DNA of 52,827 bases from an uncultured Prevotellaceae bacterium. GTDB lineage: Bacteria; Bacteroidota; Bacteroidia; Bacteroidales; Bacteroidaceae. Below the pieces are notes generated by a model that was given only the letters and a program-made list of their open reading frames with translations, was not told the origin of the DNA and did no database searches. Location: positions 1 to 52,827 of the forward strand of contig ONMN01000018.1 in the NCBI GenBank assembly GCA_900318885.1, given 5' to 3'. Made by a program: the position numbers and the translations under genes. Of the stretch, positions 1 through 8,245 are shown piece after piece (positions within the stretch are counted from its first letter, which is position 1; each line of letters starts with the position of its first letter).

Positions 1-75
1 GATGTCTGCTTCAGCAAGCAGATTCATGGTATCGTCGAACAGACGACCTTTTGATTGTACGGCAATTCTTAACAT
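1..75 (-). CDS. hisG: ATP phosphoribosyltransferase, N-terminal 25 codons (partial, runs off window)
   Basis: HisG joins ATP and PRPP in the first step of histidine biosynthesis. Only the first 25 residues are here. They begin MLRIAVQSKGRLFDD and end in LLAEADI, and the stretch QSKGRLFDDTM is the typical N-terminus of Bacteroidetes HisG. The start is the ATG read from 75 to 73. It lies 25 bp after the stop of the FHA gene on the same strand. I see no TAnnTTTG box in that gap, so it may be read from upstream. The call rests on a short piece but a characteristic one. Confidence 0.82.
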   Translation of the reverse strand, partial: MLRIAVQSKGRLFDDTMNLLAEADI

Positions 76-100
76 ATTCTTATTTACCTTTATTTGATTC

Positions 101-655
101 TTATTCTTCTTGAGCATCGGCTGTCCGCAGCAAAATGCTGGTGGCACCGAGGGTAAACAACGTCCCGTCCTCAATGACACGTCGTTCACGCGGAGTCAGT
201 TCGACATTATCGACGAACGTTCCCGTATTGCTATTGTTATCGGCCAGCGTGTAACGCAAATTACCACGTTTATCGCGACTGACGGTGATGGTGCAGTGAT
301 TGAGGTCGACGCTGGGATCGACAGTCTCGAAAGGTGTGTTGATGGGATTCCCTTTCTGGTAGCGGCCAATGACGTTATCTCCCATATGTAATGGAATGAC
401 CTGTTTGTAATGGAACACGTTTTCAATGACCACAATACTTCCGCAAGGCGCCTCTTCTGCAGGGCGCTCTCCAGAGTCGGCCGACATCTCGGCATTCTCC
501 TGTTTCTGGGTATTGCGCAACTTCGATACACCGATGCGGATACCGAATTCTTTTCCGCATTGGTCGCATTTAAACACGAGCGACTGACCAGTGGTATACT
601 TGGTCTCGTCGAACGTGATGTAGTTGTCGCATTTGGGGCATCTTACACGTTTCAT
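101..655 (-). CDS. Zinc-ribbon plus FHA domain protein
   Basis: A 184-residue cytoplasmic protein. Residues 1-35 form a zinc-ribbon-like knuckle with Cys pairs C6-x2-C9 and C30-x2-C33. Residues 65-180 match a forkhead-associated (FHA) domain, with a GR in the first loop (VIGRYQKG), a later NHCTI in the SxxH-like position, and an NxNTGTFVDN segment near the end. FHA domains bind phosphothreonine peptides, so a role reading Ser/Thr phosphorylation is plausible. No kinase gene is visible nearby. The start codon lies 12 bp downstream of the SPOR/HU gene stop, so the two are probably cotranscribed. The partner is unknown. Confidence 0.8.
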   Translation of the reverse strand: MKRVRCPKCDNYITFDETKYTTGQSLVFKCDQCGKEFGIRIGVSKLRNTQKQENAEMSADSGERPAEEAPCGSIVVIENVFHYKQVIPLHMGDNVIGRYQKGNPINTPFETVDPSVDLNHCTITVSRDKRGNLRYTLADNNSNTGTFVDNVELTPRERRVIEDGTLFTLGATSILLRTADAQEE

Positions 656-667
656 GACTTCAAAAAC

Positions 668-1696
668 CTATGCTGATACTTTTTTATAAACCCACGCTTC
701 GGCGAACTCTTCGTCATTGTTCATCTTGTTCAAATGTCGATAGGCTTCGCCCTCGGTTTTGTAAGATCCGCAAACTACGCGTACGGTGTTACGATGGATA
801 TACACCTCTGCATCTTTTATACCGCGTTTTTTTAACTGTTCAACGTAACTCTCTGCATTGCTGAGCTTTACCTGACTGGCTAAAACAATACAGTATGTGG
901 GTTCTGTTGTTGGGGCAGCTTCTTGCTTTACTTCCTCTTTTGCAGGAGCACTGGCGGCAGTAGGCTTCACGACGGGTTTGGCAGGAGCCATGTTCGTGTC
1001 CTTTGGCATCAACTTGGTCAGCAGATTGCCCTGCATGTTGCTCATCGAGCGAGTGCTAAGGTCGCTGTTGGCGATAGGCGTTGTAATCAGGAAGAAAGCG
1101 ATTACTGCTGCAGCAATAGCTACAGCATTGCGAATCCACGACATCTTAATCTCGATGGCTCGGTCTTCGTTCGGCTCTTCGTTGTCAATGAATTCCAATA
1201 AGGTGGAATCGGCAACTTGTTCGCTTTTTACGATTTCCGAGATTTCGTTGCTTGTCAATTTGTTTTTGCGGATATCTTTCAGAGTGGGGAACACACAAGC
1301 GCTGAGTCCGTAGAAGTCAGGTGACAGGACACCTGCCTCGCAAGGTTCAAACTGGATGTTGCCTTCGCTGTTAATGCTCAGCGTGCCGATATCCTCGAGT
1401 GTAAAGTATCCTTTTTCGTTGAGTTCCTGCTTCATTTCGTCGACTTCACGTTCGATACGACGCAATGCCTCAGGATAACTGATGTCCAAAGCATTAATGT
1501 ACGACTGTACGAGCAACGAGTCGTTGATGCGTAACTGTGGATTGAATCCCAGTGTTCGTGTAGGTGGCAAAAACATGCAATCATCGGCTTCGTAACGGGC
1601 TGCTACATGGTGTGCAACAAAGCCTCCGAAGTCTGGCACGATGACGCAGTCATTGTCCAAAAGAAGTATTTCAATATGTCTCTGTAGTTCAATCAC
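668..1696 (-). CDS. HU-CCDC81-like and SPOR domain envelope protein
   Basis: A protein of about 342 residues. The N-terminal ~130 residues (IELQRHIEILLLDND, VPDFGGFVAH, later GTLSINSEGN) resemble the HU-CCDC81 module of Bacteroidetes envelope or division proteins. One membrane helix follows at about residues 190-210 (AVAIAAAVIAFFLITTP). Then come a Pro/Ala/Lys/Glu linker and a C-terminal SPOR domain (YCIVLASQVKLSNAE to the end), which in this fold binds denuded septal peptidoglycan. This suggests cytoplasmic HU repeats, one membrane pass and a periplasmic SPOR domain. I chose the GTG at 1696-1694. A longer reading frame would start upstream of the promoter -7 box at 1701-1708, so it cannot be the main product of that promoter. 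The resulting mRNA may be leaderless. Confidence 0.78.
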   Translation of the reverse strand: MIELQRHIEILLLDNDCVIVPDFGGFVAHHVAARYEADDCMFLPPTRTLGFNPQLRINDSLLVQSYINALDISYPEALRRIEREVDEMKQELNEKGYFTLEDIGTLSINSEGNIQFEPCEAGVLSPDFYGLSACVFPTLKDIRKNKLTSNEISEIVKSEQVADSTLLEFIDNEEPNEDRAIEIKMSWIRNAVAIAAAVIAFFLITTPIANSDLSTRSMSNMQGNLLTKLMPKDTNMAPAKPVVKPTAASAPAKEEVKQEAAPTTEPTYCIVLASQVKLSNAESYVEQLKKRGIKDAEVYIHRNTVRVVCGSYKTEGEAYRHLNKMNNDEEFAEAWVYKKVSA

Positions 1697-1700
1697 GATG

Positions 1701-1732
1701 CAAAGGTAGTAATTTGCGAGCAAAAAACCAAA
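1701..1732 (-). promoter_or_regulatory. Bacteroidetes promoter for the SPOR/HU gene
   Basis: Read on the minus strand there is TTTG (1732-1729), a 20 bp spacer and TACCTTTG (1708-1701). This fits the Bacteroidetes -33/-7 consensus. The -7 box ends four bases before the GTG start codon. Confidence 0.75.
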
Positions 1733-1735
1733 TTT

Positions 1736-1769
1736 TTTGCGGGTAAATCGATTTTTTTTCTTACCTTTG
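1736..1769 (+). promoter_or_regulatory. Bacteroidetes promoter for the lipoprotein/amidase pair
   Basis: TTTG at 1736-1739 and TACCTTTG at 1762-1769, with a 22 bp spacer. It is divergent from the SPOR/HU promoter, the two -33 elements lying back to back. The untranslated leader before the ATG at 1831 is about 55 nt. Confidence 0.7.
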
Positions 1770-1830
1770 CAAACGGAATAAGATTTGAATAAGAAAAAGA
1801 AGCATTAGAAAGGCTCCTATTATTATATAT

Positions 1831-2622
1831 ATGAATAAGGTGTTATACCATATTATATGTTTACTGACAGTTATAGGTTTTGTTGCCTGTGGCGGTCAAA
1901 AGCCAACAGCCCAGCAGGAAGAAAGCCGTGAGGCCAAGCAGTTGTTGCAAGGTGTTTGGGTGGAGGAAGACGGTGAGACGGCTGTGTTTCAGATGAAAGG
2001 CGATTCCATTTTTTATGCTGACTCTACGTCATTGCCTGCCCGTTTTTGGGTCATTGGCGATACGCTTTTCGTTGGTTCCAATCGTTATCCCATTGAGAAG
2101 CACACTGAGCATTTGTTGTGGTTCCGCAATCAGAATGGTGATTTACTGAAATTCGAAAAGAGTAATGATAAGGAATTGAATGTGGAGTTTGGACAGTCAA
2201 AACCTCAGATTCTGACGATTACTGAAGTGCTGAAGCGTGACACAGTTGTTTTCTATGACAGCCAACGTTACCATCTATATATTGCTATTAACCCCACAAG
2301 GTATAAGGTGACGCATCAGACTATCAACGAAGATGGCATGGAAGTTGAAAACATCTATTATGACAATATTATCCACCTGAGTATTTTCAATGGTGCTACC
2401 CAGTTGTTTTCACGCGATTTCCGTAAGCAACAATATGCCAAAAATGTTCCAGCCCAGATACTGCAGCAGTCGGTATTGAACAATATGGAATTTTCGAAGG
2501 TTGATGCCAATGGTTTCCATTTCAATGTTTCCGTTTGTGTTCCCGACGACGCCAGTTGTTACCTTATTGACCAGATTATTGATTTTAAAGGTAGCCCATC
2601 CGTAAAACTGCTTGAATATTGA
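1831..2622 (+). CDS. Hypothetical lipoprotein (possibly DUF4738-like)
   Basis: A 263-residue predicted lipoprotein. The N-terminus MNKVLYHIICLLTVIGFVAC has a short basic head, a hydrophobic core and a lipobox ending at Cys20 followed by GG. The mature part is rich in beta-prone stretches, with no catalytic motif that I recognise. The layout recalls small Bacteroidetes lipoproteins of the DUF4738 type, but that assignment is a guess. Its TGA stop overlaps the TTG start of the nitrilase-family gene by 4 nt (TTGA), so the two are translationally coupled. It has its own promoter just upstream. Confidence 0.7.
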   Translation: MNKVLYHIICLLTVIGFVACGGQKPTAQQEESREAKQLLQGVWVEEDGETAVFQMKGDSIFYADSTSLPARFWVIGDTLFVGSNRYPIEKHTEHLLWFRNQNGDLLKFEKSNDKELNVEFGQSKPQILTITEVLKRDTVVFYDSQRYHLYIAINPTRYKVTHQTINEDGMEVENIYYDNIIHLSIFNGATQLFSRDFRKQQYAKNVPAQILQQSVLNNMEFSKVDANGFHFNVSVCVPDDASCYLIDQIIDFKGSPSVKLLEY

Positions 2623-3386
2623 AAGTTACACTCCTACAAACAGATATCCGTTGGGCACAGCCAGAAGAAAACATCCGCTGTGCAGAACAGTTGCTTTCCG
2701 ATGCAGAAGAGAGCGACCTTTATGTGTTACCAGAAATGTGGAGCACGGGGTTTGCAACAAAGCCTCATGGTATTGCTGCCGACGAAGATACGAATCCCGC
2801 TTTACTTTGGATGAAGGAGATGACAGCGCGACGTCAGTGTGCTATTGCCGGTAGTCTGGCAGTCCGTTTGTCGGATGGTAGTTTCCGTAACCGTCACTAT
2901 TTCATCGATGGACATAATGGTATCATTTACTATTACGACAAACATCATCTCTTTACGTATGGTCACGAAGACGAAAACTATACGGCAGGGCAGGAACATA
3001 CCGTTGTCACGTATGAAGATTTCCGATTTCTGTTGTTGACGTGCTACGATTTGCGTTTCCCTTGCTGGAGTCGTTATTCTGACAATCTTGATTATGACGC
3101 TATTATTTTGGTTGCCAATTGGCCTGAGTCCCGCCAGTCTGCATGGCAACTGCTCACTCGTTCCCGTGCAATCGAGAACCAGTGTTACCTCATAGGTTGT
3201 AATCGTGTAGGCGACGATCAACATTCCCATTATGCCGGCTGTTCTCTAGTAGTTGACGCTTATGGCAAGGCATTGGGCCAGTGCCATAAGAACAGGGCTG
3301 AAAGTCTCACGGTTAACCTTGATATAGCCGAACTGCAACGTCGTCGTAGCAAGTTCCGCGTCCTTGAGGATAGAGACCTCCGATAG
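2619..3386 (+). CDS. Nitrilase-family amidohydrolase (omega-amidase-like)
   Basis: A 255-residue carbon-nitrogen hydrolase with the full catalytic triad visible: Glu39 in VLPEMWSTGF, Lys108 in YYDKHHLF and Cys142 in LLTCYDLRFP. The motif arrangement (EMWSTGF, DKHHLF, TCYDLRFP) is that of the omega-amidase/YafV branch, which hydrolyses alpha-ketoglutaramate or alpha-ketosuccinamate and so repairs products of glutamine transamination. The substrate is inferred from family. The start is a TTG overlapping the stop of the upstream lipoprotein gene. No ATG lies close enough to keep the first beta strand (MKVTLLQTDI). Confidence 0.85.
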   Translation: MKVTLLQTDIRWAQPEENIRCAEQLLSDAEESDLYVLPEMWSTGFATKPHGIAADEDTNPALLWMKEMTARRQCAIAGSLAVRLSDGSFRNRHYFIDGHNGIIYYYDKHHLFTYGHEDENYTAGQEHTVVTYEDFRFLLLTCYDLRFPCWSRYSDNLDYDAIILVANWPESRQSAWQLLTRSRAIENQCYLIGCNRVGDDQHSHYAGCSLVVDAYGKALGQCHKNRAESLTVNLDIAELQRRRSKFRVLEDRDLR

Positions 3387-3425
3387 GTTTCTTTTGCAAA
3401 TATCGTTAAATTATGCATGAAAAGT

Positions 3426-3457
3426 TTGCAAATTTCACAAGCTTTTCGTAACTTTGC
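3426..3457 (+). promoter_or_regulatory. Promoter for the DUF4301 gene
   Basis: TTTG at 3426-3429, 20 bp spacer, TAACTTTG at 3450-3457. This is an exact fit to the Bacteroidetes -33/-7 pattern, about 38 bp before the ATG at 3496. Confidence 0.75.
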
Positions 3458-3495
3458 AGGATAGATATACAAACTAATCAAAAACGAACAAAATT

Positions 3496-5013
3496 ATGTT
3501 ATCACAGCAAGACCTGAAGCAGTTGGCTCAGAAGGGTATCTCTGAGGCACAAATCGAGAGACAATTAGGTGAGTTTAAAACTGGTTTCCCATTCCTGAAG
3601 TTGGAGGCTGCAGCAGCTATTGGTAAGGGCATTGTAGCACCTTCTGATGCTGAGCGCAAGGCGTATGTGGAGGCTTGGCAGGCTTACAAAGCCGAGGGCA
3701 AGAAGGTGGTGAAGTTTGTACCCGCATCGGGTGCCGCCAGCCGTATGTTCAAGGACATGTTTGCCTTTGTGGATGCCGACTACGACGTGCCCACGACGGA
3801 CTTCGAGAAGAAGTATTTTGACAACATCGAGAAGTTTGCCTTCTACGACGAGCTGGATGCTGCCTGCCAGAAGAATCAGGGCAAGGGTATCAAGGCACTC
3901 ATGGCCGAGGGTAACTACAAGGCCGTAGCTGCCAACATGCTGAAGGCCGAGGGGCTGAACTACGGACAGCTGCCTAAGGGCCTGTTGCTGTTCCACAACT
4001 ATGCCGAGGGCGCTCGCACACCGATGGAGGAACACTTGGTGGAGGGTGCTTTGTATGCAGCATCGAATGGTGAGGCCCACGTACACTTCACCGTCAGCCA
4101 CGAGCACATGGAGCTCTTCAAGGCCAAGGTGGCTCAGAAGGCTGATCTCTATGCTAAGAAATATGGTATCAAGTATGACATTTCTTTCTCTGAGCAGAAG
4201 CCCTCGACGGATACCGTTGCCGCTAATCCTGATGGCACGCTGTTCCGCAATTCTGACGGCTCGCTGCTGTTCCGTCCAGGTGGTCACGGTGCGCTGATTG
4301 AGAACTTGAACGAGATTGAGGCTGACGTCATCTTCGTGAAGAACATCGACAACGTCGTGCCCGACCGCTTGAAGGACGATACCGTCGAGTGGAAGCAGGT
4401 CATCGCTGGTGTGCTGGTAACACTGCAGAAGAAGGCCTTCGAGTATCTGCGTCTCTTGGATACAGGCAAGTACACGCACGAGCAGATTGAGGACATCATT
4501 CGCTTCGTGCAGAACGACCTCTGCTGTCGCAAGGCTGACATCAAGGAACTGGAGGATGCCGACCTCGTCATCTACCTGCGCAAGAAGCTGAATCGCCCCA
4601 TGCGCGTGTGTGGTGTCGTGAAGAATGTGGGCGAGCCTGGTGGTGGTCCGTTCTTGACGTATAACCAGGATGGAACCGTTTCGCTGCAGATTCTCGAATC
4701 AAGTCAGATTGATAAGTCAAATAAGGAGTATATGGAGATGTTTACCAAGGGTACGCACTTCAATCCCGTTGACCTCGTATGCGCTGTGAAGGACTACAAG
4801 GGCAACGCCTTCGACCTGCCTAAGTATGTCGACCCGACAACGGGCTTCATTTCTCAGAAGTCGAAGAGCGGTAAGGAACTTCAGGCCCTTGAATTGCCTG
4901 GCTTGTGGAATGGTGCCATGAGCGATTGGTCGACTGTCTTCGTCGAGGTTCCCCTATCGACGTTCAATCCCGTGAAGACAGTCAACGACCTGCTTCGCGA
5001 CCAGCATCAATAA
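3496..5013 (+). CDS. DUF4301 family protein
   Basis: A 505-residue soluble protein of the DUF4301 family, which is common in Bacteroidetes and has no established function. Near the N-terminus is KFVPASGAASRMFKD. This glycine-rich P-x-S-G-x-A-S-R-M stretch resembles the nucleotide-binding loop of sugar-nucleotidyltransferases (GxG-x-R-x). Later come conserved GGHGALIENLN and VGEPGGGPFL segments. A nucleotidyltransferase-like fold is therefore possible but unproven. The gene has its own promoter and is monocistronic. It converges on ansA across a 27 bp gap holding a possible hairpin. Confidence 0.82.
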   Translation: MLSQQDLKQLAQKGISEAQIERQLGEFKTGFPFLKLEAAAAIGKGIVAPSDAERKAYVEAWQAYKAEGKKVVKFVPASGAASRMFKDMFAFVDADYDVPTTDFEKKYFDNIEKFAFYDELDAACQKNQGKGIKALMAEGNYKAVAANMLKAEGLNYGQLPKGLLLFHNYAEGARTPMEEHLVEGALYAASNGEAHVHFTVSHEHMELFKAKVAQKADLYAKKYGIKYDISFSEQKPSTDTVAANPDGTLFRNSDGSLLFRPGGHGALIENLNEIEADVIFVKNIDNVVPDRLKDDTVEWKQVIAGVLVTLQKKAFEYLRLLDTGKYTHEQIEDIIRFVQNDLCCRKADIKELEDADLVIYLRKKLNRPMRVCGVVKNVGEPGGGPFLTYNQDGTVSLQILESSQIDKSNKEYMEMFTKGTHFNPVDLVCAVKDYKGNAFDLPKYVDPTTGFISQKSKSGKELQALELPGLWNGAMSDWSTVFVEVPLSTFNPVKTVNDLLRDQHQ

Positions 5014-5028
5014 TACAACCGAGTTGAG

Positions 5029-5060
5029 GGGGAGAATTTCCTAAACCGTAATTTCTCCCC
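5029..5060. terminator. Possible hairpin between DUF4301 gene and ansA
   Basis: GGGGAGAA (5029-5036) pairs with TTCTCCCC (5053-5060) across a 16 nt loop, between convergent genes and overlapping the last ansA codons. No strong T-run follows on either strand, so termination is uncertain. Confidence 0.4.
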
Positions 5061-6069
5061 TTATGCTGCGGTTCATCAATTCGCGAACCTTCTCCGGGTC
5101 GTTATAGTGTGACTGCAAGAACATCAGTTTGGTGACGGCACTTTCCACCGTCGAATCATAACCGCTTACCACTCCGGCTTCCTTCAAATGGAAGCCGGTG
5201 TCGTATCTGCCCATTTCGACACATCCTTGCATACACTGGCTGATGTTGACAATCACCTTACCATTCTTTGTACCTTCCTTGAGCGCGTTCAGTAACCAGG
5301 GACGCTGGGGCGCATTACCCGAACCGAAAGTACGCATCACGATTGCCTTGAGGTTAGGCGTATGAATGATGTGACGAATAAGGTCTTCGCGAATACCGGG
5401 GAACAACGAGAAGATAATCACGTTGTTGTCCAGTCGGAAGTGTGGAGCCATGGGCTTGTTCCAGTCGGGTTTCAGAATACGCTCCTCATGATAGGTAATG
5501 TTAACGCCAGCATCTACCAAGTGAGGAAAGTTAAACGATTCGAAGGCATTGAATTCGTCGGCACTTTGTTTTGTCGTACGGTTGCCACGTAACAGATGAC
5601 CATTGAAGTAGATGCCAACTTCTGGTACACGAGCGTGACCTTCTTCGTCTTTCGCCGCAGCAATCTCTATACTAGTGATGAGGTTCTCTTTGCCGTCGGT
5701 GCGGAGCTGTCCGATGGGCAGTTGCGAACCGGTGAAAATGACAGGCTTCGTCAGATTCTCCAACATATAGGAGAGGGCAGAGGCTGTGTAGGACATCGTA
5801 TCGGTTCCGTGCAATACGACGAAACCGTCGTACTGGTCATAGTTATCTGCAATGACATGCGAAAGGTCGGTCCATAGTTGTGGAGACATATCGCTGGAAT
5901 CAATAGGCGGATTGAACTGATGCGTATCAATCTGCATATTGAACTGTTTCAGTTCCGGCACACGCAGCAACAGGTGCTCGAAGTCGAAAGGCTCCAAAGC
6001 ACCTGTTTGTGGATTGCGGTTCATGCCGATGGTTCCACCTGTGTAGATGAGTAAGACCTTGCTCTGCAT
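5041..6069 (-). CDS. ansA: Type I L-asparaginase
   Basis: A 342-residue asparaginase that hydrolyses asparagine to aspartate and ammonia. The two signature segments are present: IYTGGTIGM with catalytic Thr10 near the N-terminus, and LHGTDTMSYTASALSY with His87-Gly-Thr89-Asp90. TGSQLPIGQLRTDGKENL also matches the family. No signal peptide is seen, so the enzyme is cytoplasmic, as expected for type I. It lies 19 bp downstream of rho on the same strand and probably shares its transcript. That places a nitrogen-scavenging enzyme behind a housekeeping gene. Confidence 0.93.
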   Translation of the reverse strand: MQSKVLLIYTGGTIGMNRNPQTGALEPFDFEHLLLRVPELKQFNMQIDTHQFNPPIDSSDMSPQLWTDLSHVIADNYDQYDGFVVLHGTDTMSYTASALSYMLENLTKPVIFTGSQLPIGQLRTDGKENLITSIEIAAAKDEEGHARVPEVGIYFNGHLLRGNRTTKQSADEFNAFESFNFPHLVDAGVNITYHEERILKPDWNKPMAPHFRLDNNVIIFSLFPGIREDLIRHIIHTPNLKAIVMRTFGSGNAPQRPWLLNALKEGTKNGKVIVNISQCMQGCVEMGRYDTGFHLKEAGVVSGYDSTVESAVTKLMFLQSHYNDPEKVRELMNRSIRGEITV

Positions 6070-6088
6070 GGTAAGTAAATGTTGTATC

Positions 6089-8050
6089 TTATCCGTTCAT
6101 CGAAAGCAGGAACTCCTCGTTAGAGTGTGTTTGTACCAAGCGATCACGAATGGTACTCATAGCCTCGATGGGGTTCATCTCGGCAATGAATTTGCGGATA
6201 ATCCACATGCGGTTCAGAGTGGTCTGATCCTGCAACAGCTCGTCGCGACGAGTAGAAGAAAGTACCAGGTTGACAGCAGGGAACACGCGTTTGTTGGCAA
6301 GCATACGGTCAAGCTGCAGTTCGGAGTTACCCGTACCTTTGAACTCCTCGAAGATTACTTCGTCCATCTTCGAACCTGTGTCTGTCAGTGCAGTAGCAAT
6401 GATAGTCAGCGAACCGCCGCCTTCAATGTTACGGGCAGCACCGAAGAAACGCTTGGGCTTCTGCAGGGCATTGGCGTCAACACCACCTGTGAGCACCTTA
6501 CCACTGGCAGGAGCAACGGTGTTGTAGGCGCGTGCCAGACGTGTGATGGAGTCGAGGAAGATGACGACGTCGTGACCGCATTCTACCATTCGTTTGGCCT
6601 TTTCCAATACGATGCCAGCAATTTTCACGTGACGGTCAGCAGGCTCGTCGAATGTCGAAGCAATGACTTCTGCATTCACTGTCCGTGCCATATCCGTAAC
6701 CTCTTCTGGGCGTTCATCGATGAGCAACATCATAATATATGCCTCTGGATGGTTTGCTGCTATGGCGTTGGCAATATCCTTCATCAATAGCGTTTTACCG
6801 GTTTTTGGCTGTGCCACGATGAGGGCACGCTGACCTTTACCGATAGGTGCGAAAAGATCTACAATGCGCACTGACGGATTTGTTGTTGCCTTATCGCCAC
6901 ACAGAGTGAATTTCTCATCGGGGAACAGCGGTGTCAGATGTTCGAAGGCTACACGATCGCGTACTTCCTGAGGATTTCGTCCATTGATGCTGGTAACGTT
7001 TGACAGGGCAAAATATTTCTCATTGTCGTGTGGCGGACGGACGGTACACTCTACGACGTCACCTGTTTTCAGACTCCAGCGTCTGATTTGCTGTGGGTTT
7101 ACGTAGATATCGTCTGGTGAAGACAAATAGTTGAAGTCTGATGAACGCAAGAATCCATAGCCGTCCTGGATGATTTCCAACACGCCATTACCGGTAATGA
7201 GCTCACCGAAATCGAATGCAGCAGACTGTGCCGGTTGGCGATAGTCTTGCATCATAGGCTCGTCCTGTGTTTGCTGAGCTACGGGACGGTCAAAGATGTC
7301 GACTGTCGGGATTGCAGATTGATCCTCAATAGGCAAGTCGACAATGGTAATGAAGTCTGTACCGTCGCCGGGATCACCTTCCCAAACATCGTCGGCATCT
7401 CCTTCCATAGGAGCCTCTTCTGCTTCAATGTTACTGGCCATTTTCTCCTGCAACTGATCAATCATCTCAGGTGATAGTTCTTCATTGTCATCTTCAACTA
7501 CAGATTCAGCTTCAGGAATTGCTTCTATTACAGCCTCAGGGATGGCTTCCACTACAGGCTCTTCTGCAAATAGGTCAGCCTCGTTTTTGGGGGAAGCCTT
7601 CTTGCGCGTCTTCTTCTCGGGTTTAGCTTCGGCAGGTGCTTCAGCAGCAGTCTCCTCTTCCTGTTCTTTCTTTGTTTTACGTACACGCTTCTTGGGCGCA
7701 GGTTTCTCTTCGGCCTGTTCGGTCTGTTCGGTTTCGGCTTTTTCTGCTGCAGCCTGTTCGGCAATCAGTGCATCCAGCGTAGGTTTCTTCCCAGCCTTTG
7801 TGGCTTTTTTGTCTAACGTGGTGCTCTCCGAGCCGTTGACGGTATAAACCTTGCTATTGTCTTTTGCTATACGTGTGCGTTTGCGCTTTGAGACGGGTTC
7901 TCCTGCAGCTACCTGTTCGGCGGCCTTGTCTAAAATGGCGTATACCACATTCTCAAATTCGTCGTTCTGCGATACTTTGACTCCCAGTTCACTGGCTATC
8001 GCCATCAGTTCGGGGATAGGAAGTTTTTCTAATTGTTCTTTCGTGTACAT
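6089..8050 (-). CDS. rho: Transcription termination factor Rho with long N-terminal extension
   Basis: Rho is the hexameric RNA helicase that ends transcription at rut sites. At 653 residues it is about 230 longer than E. coli Rho (419). Residues 1-50 form the Rho_N/SAP-like helical part ([19 protein letters not shown]). Residues 51-285 are a low-complexity tail, Lys/Arg-rich up to about 155 and then strongly acidic. Residues 287-350 are the cold-shock-like primary RNA-binding domain ([20 protein letters not shown]). The ATPase follows: P-loop AQPKTGKT at 413-420, Walker B VVIFLD at 495-500, then [10 protein letters not shown] and the Q/R loops ([15 protein letters not shown]). Long inserts in Rho are known in Bacteroidetes. 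A promoter at 8148-8179 gives a leader of about 90 nt. Confidence 0.95.
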   Translation of the reverse strand: MYTKEQLEKLPIPELMAIASELGVKVSQNDEFENVVYAILDKAAEQVAAGEPVSKRKRTRIAKDNSKVYTVNGSESTTLDKKATKAGKKPTLDALIAEQAAAEKAETEQTEQAEEKPAPKKRVRKTKKEQEEETAAEAPAEAKPEKKTRKKASPKNEADLFAEEPVVEAIPEAVIEAIPEAESVVEDDNEELSPEMIDQLQEKMASNIEAEEAPMEGDADDVWEGDPGDGTDFITIVDLPIEDQSAIPTVDIFDRPVAQQTQDEPMMQDYRQPAQSAAFDFGELITGNGVLEIIQDGYGFLRSSDFNYLSSPDDIYVNPQQIRRWSLKTGDVVECTVRPPHDNEKYFALSNVTSINGRNPQEVRDRVAFEHLTPLFPDEKFTLCGDKATTNPSVRIVDLFAPIGKGQRALIVAQPKTGKTLLMKDIANAIAANHPEAYIMMLLIDERPEEVTDMARTVNAEVIASTFDEPADRHVKIAGIVLEKAKRMVECGHDVVIFLDSITRLARAYNTVAPASGKVLTGGVDANALQKPKRFFGAARNIEGGGSLTIIATALTDTGSKMDEVIFEEFKGTGNSELQLDRMLANKRVFPAVNLVLSSTRRDELLQDQTTLNRMWIIRKFIAEMNPIEAMSTIRDRLVQTHSNEEFLLSMNG

Positions 8051-8147
8051 ATTAATATACAGTATATCGTTAATGATTCAATGTTGAAATGATGTTTTGG
8101 AAAGAAGGTGCTTCGCGGACGGAAACACGTTTTTCTGAATTCGGCTG

Positions 8148-8179
8148 CAAAGATACGAAAAAAAATTGAACCAACCAAA
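8148..8179 (-). promoter_or_regulatory. Promoter for rho-ansA
   Basis: On the minus strand: TTTG (8179-8176), 20 bp spacer, TATCTTTG (8155-8148). The leader of about 90 nt leaves room for autoregulation by Rho, but I see no clear C-rich rut-like tract. Confidence 0.7.
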
Positions 8180-8210
8180 CCGTTTGCTCATTTTTTTCAA
8201 TTGTCGTTCA

Positions 8211-8244
8211 CTTCTTTAACTTCCTTAACTCTCTGACTTCCTTG
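8211..8244. repeat. Degenerate 8-9 bp tandem repeat (unit CTTCCTTAA)
   Basis: Four units of 8-9 bp follow one another: CTTCTTTAA, CTTCCTTAA, CTCTCTGA, CTTCCTTG. They sit immediately downstream of the histidine kinase stop codon (read on the minus strand). This is one of many short-period tracts at gene ends in this window. Confidence 0.6.
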
Positions 8245-8245
8245 A

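Noticed and set aside
3565-4479. 304-codon open frame antisense to the DUF4301 gene
   Set aside because: The plus-strand gene has a good promoter and family match; the antisense frame shows no motif.
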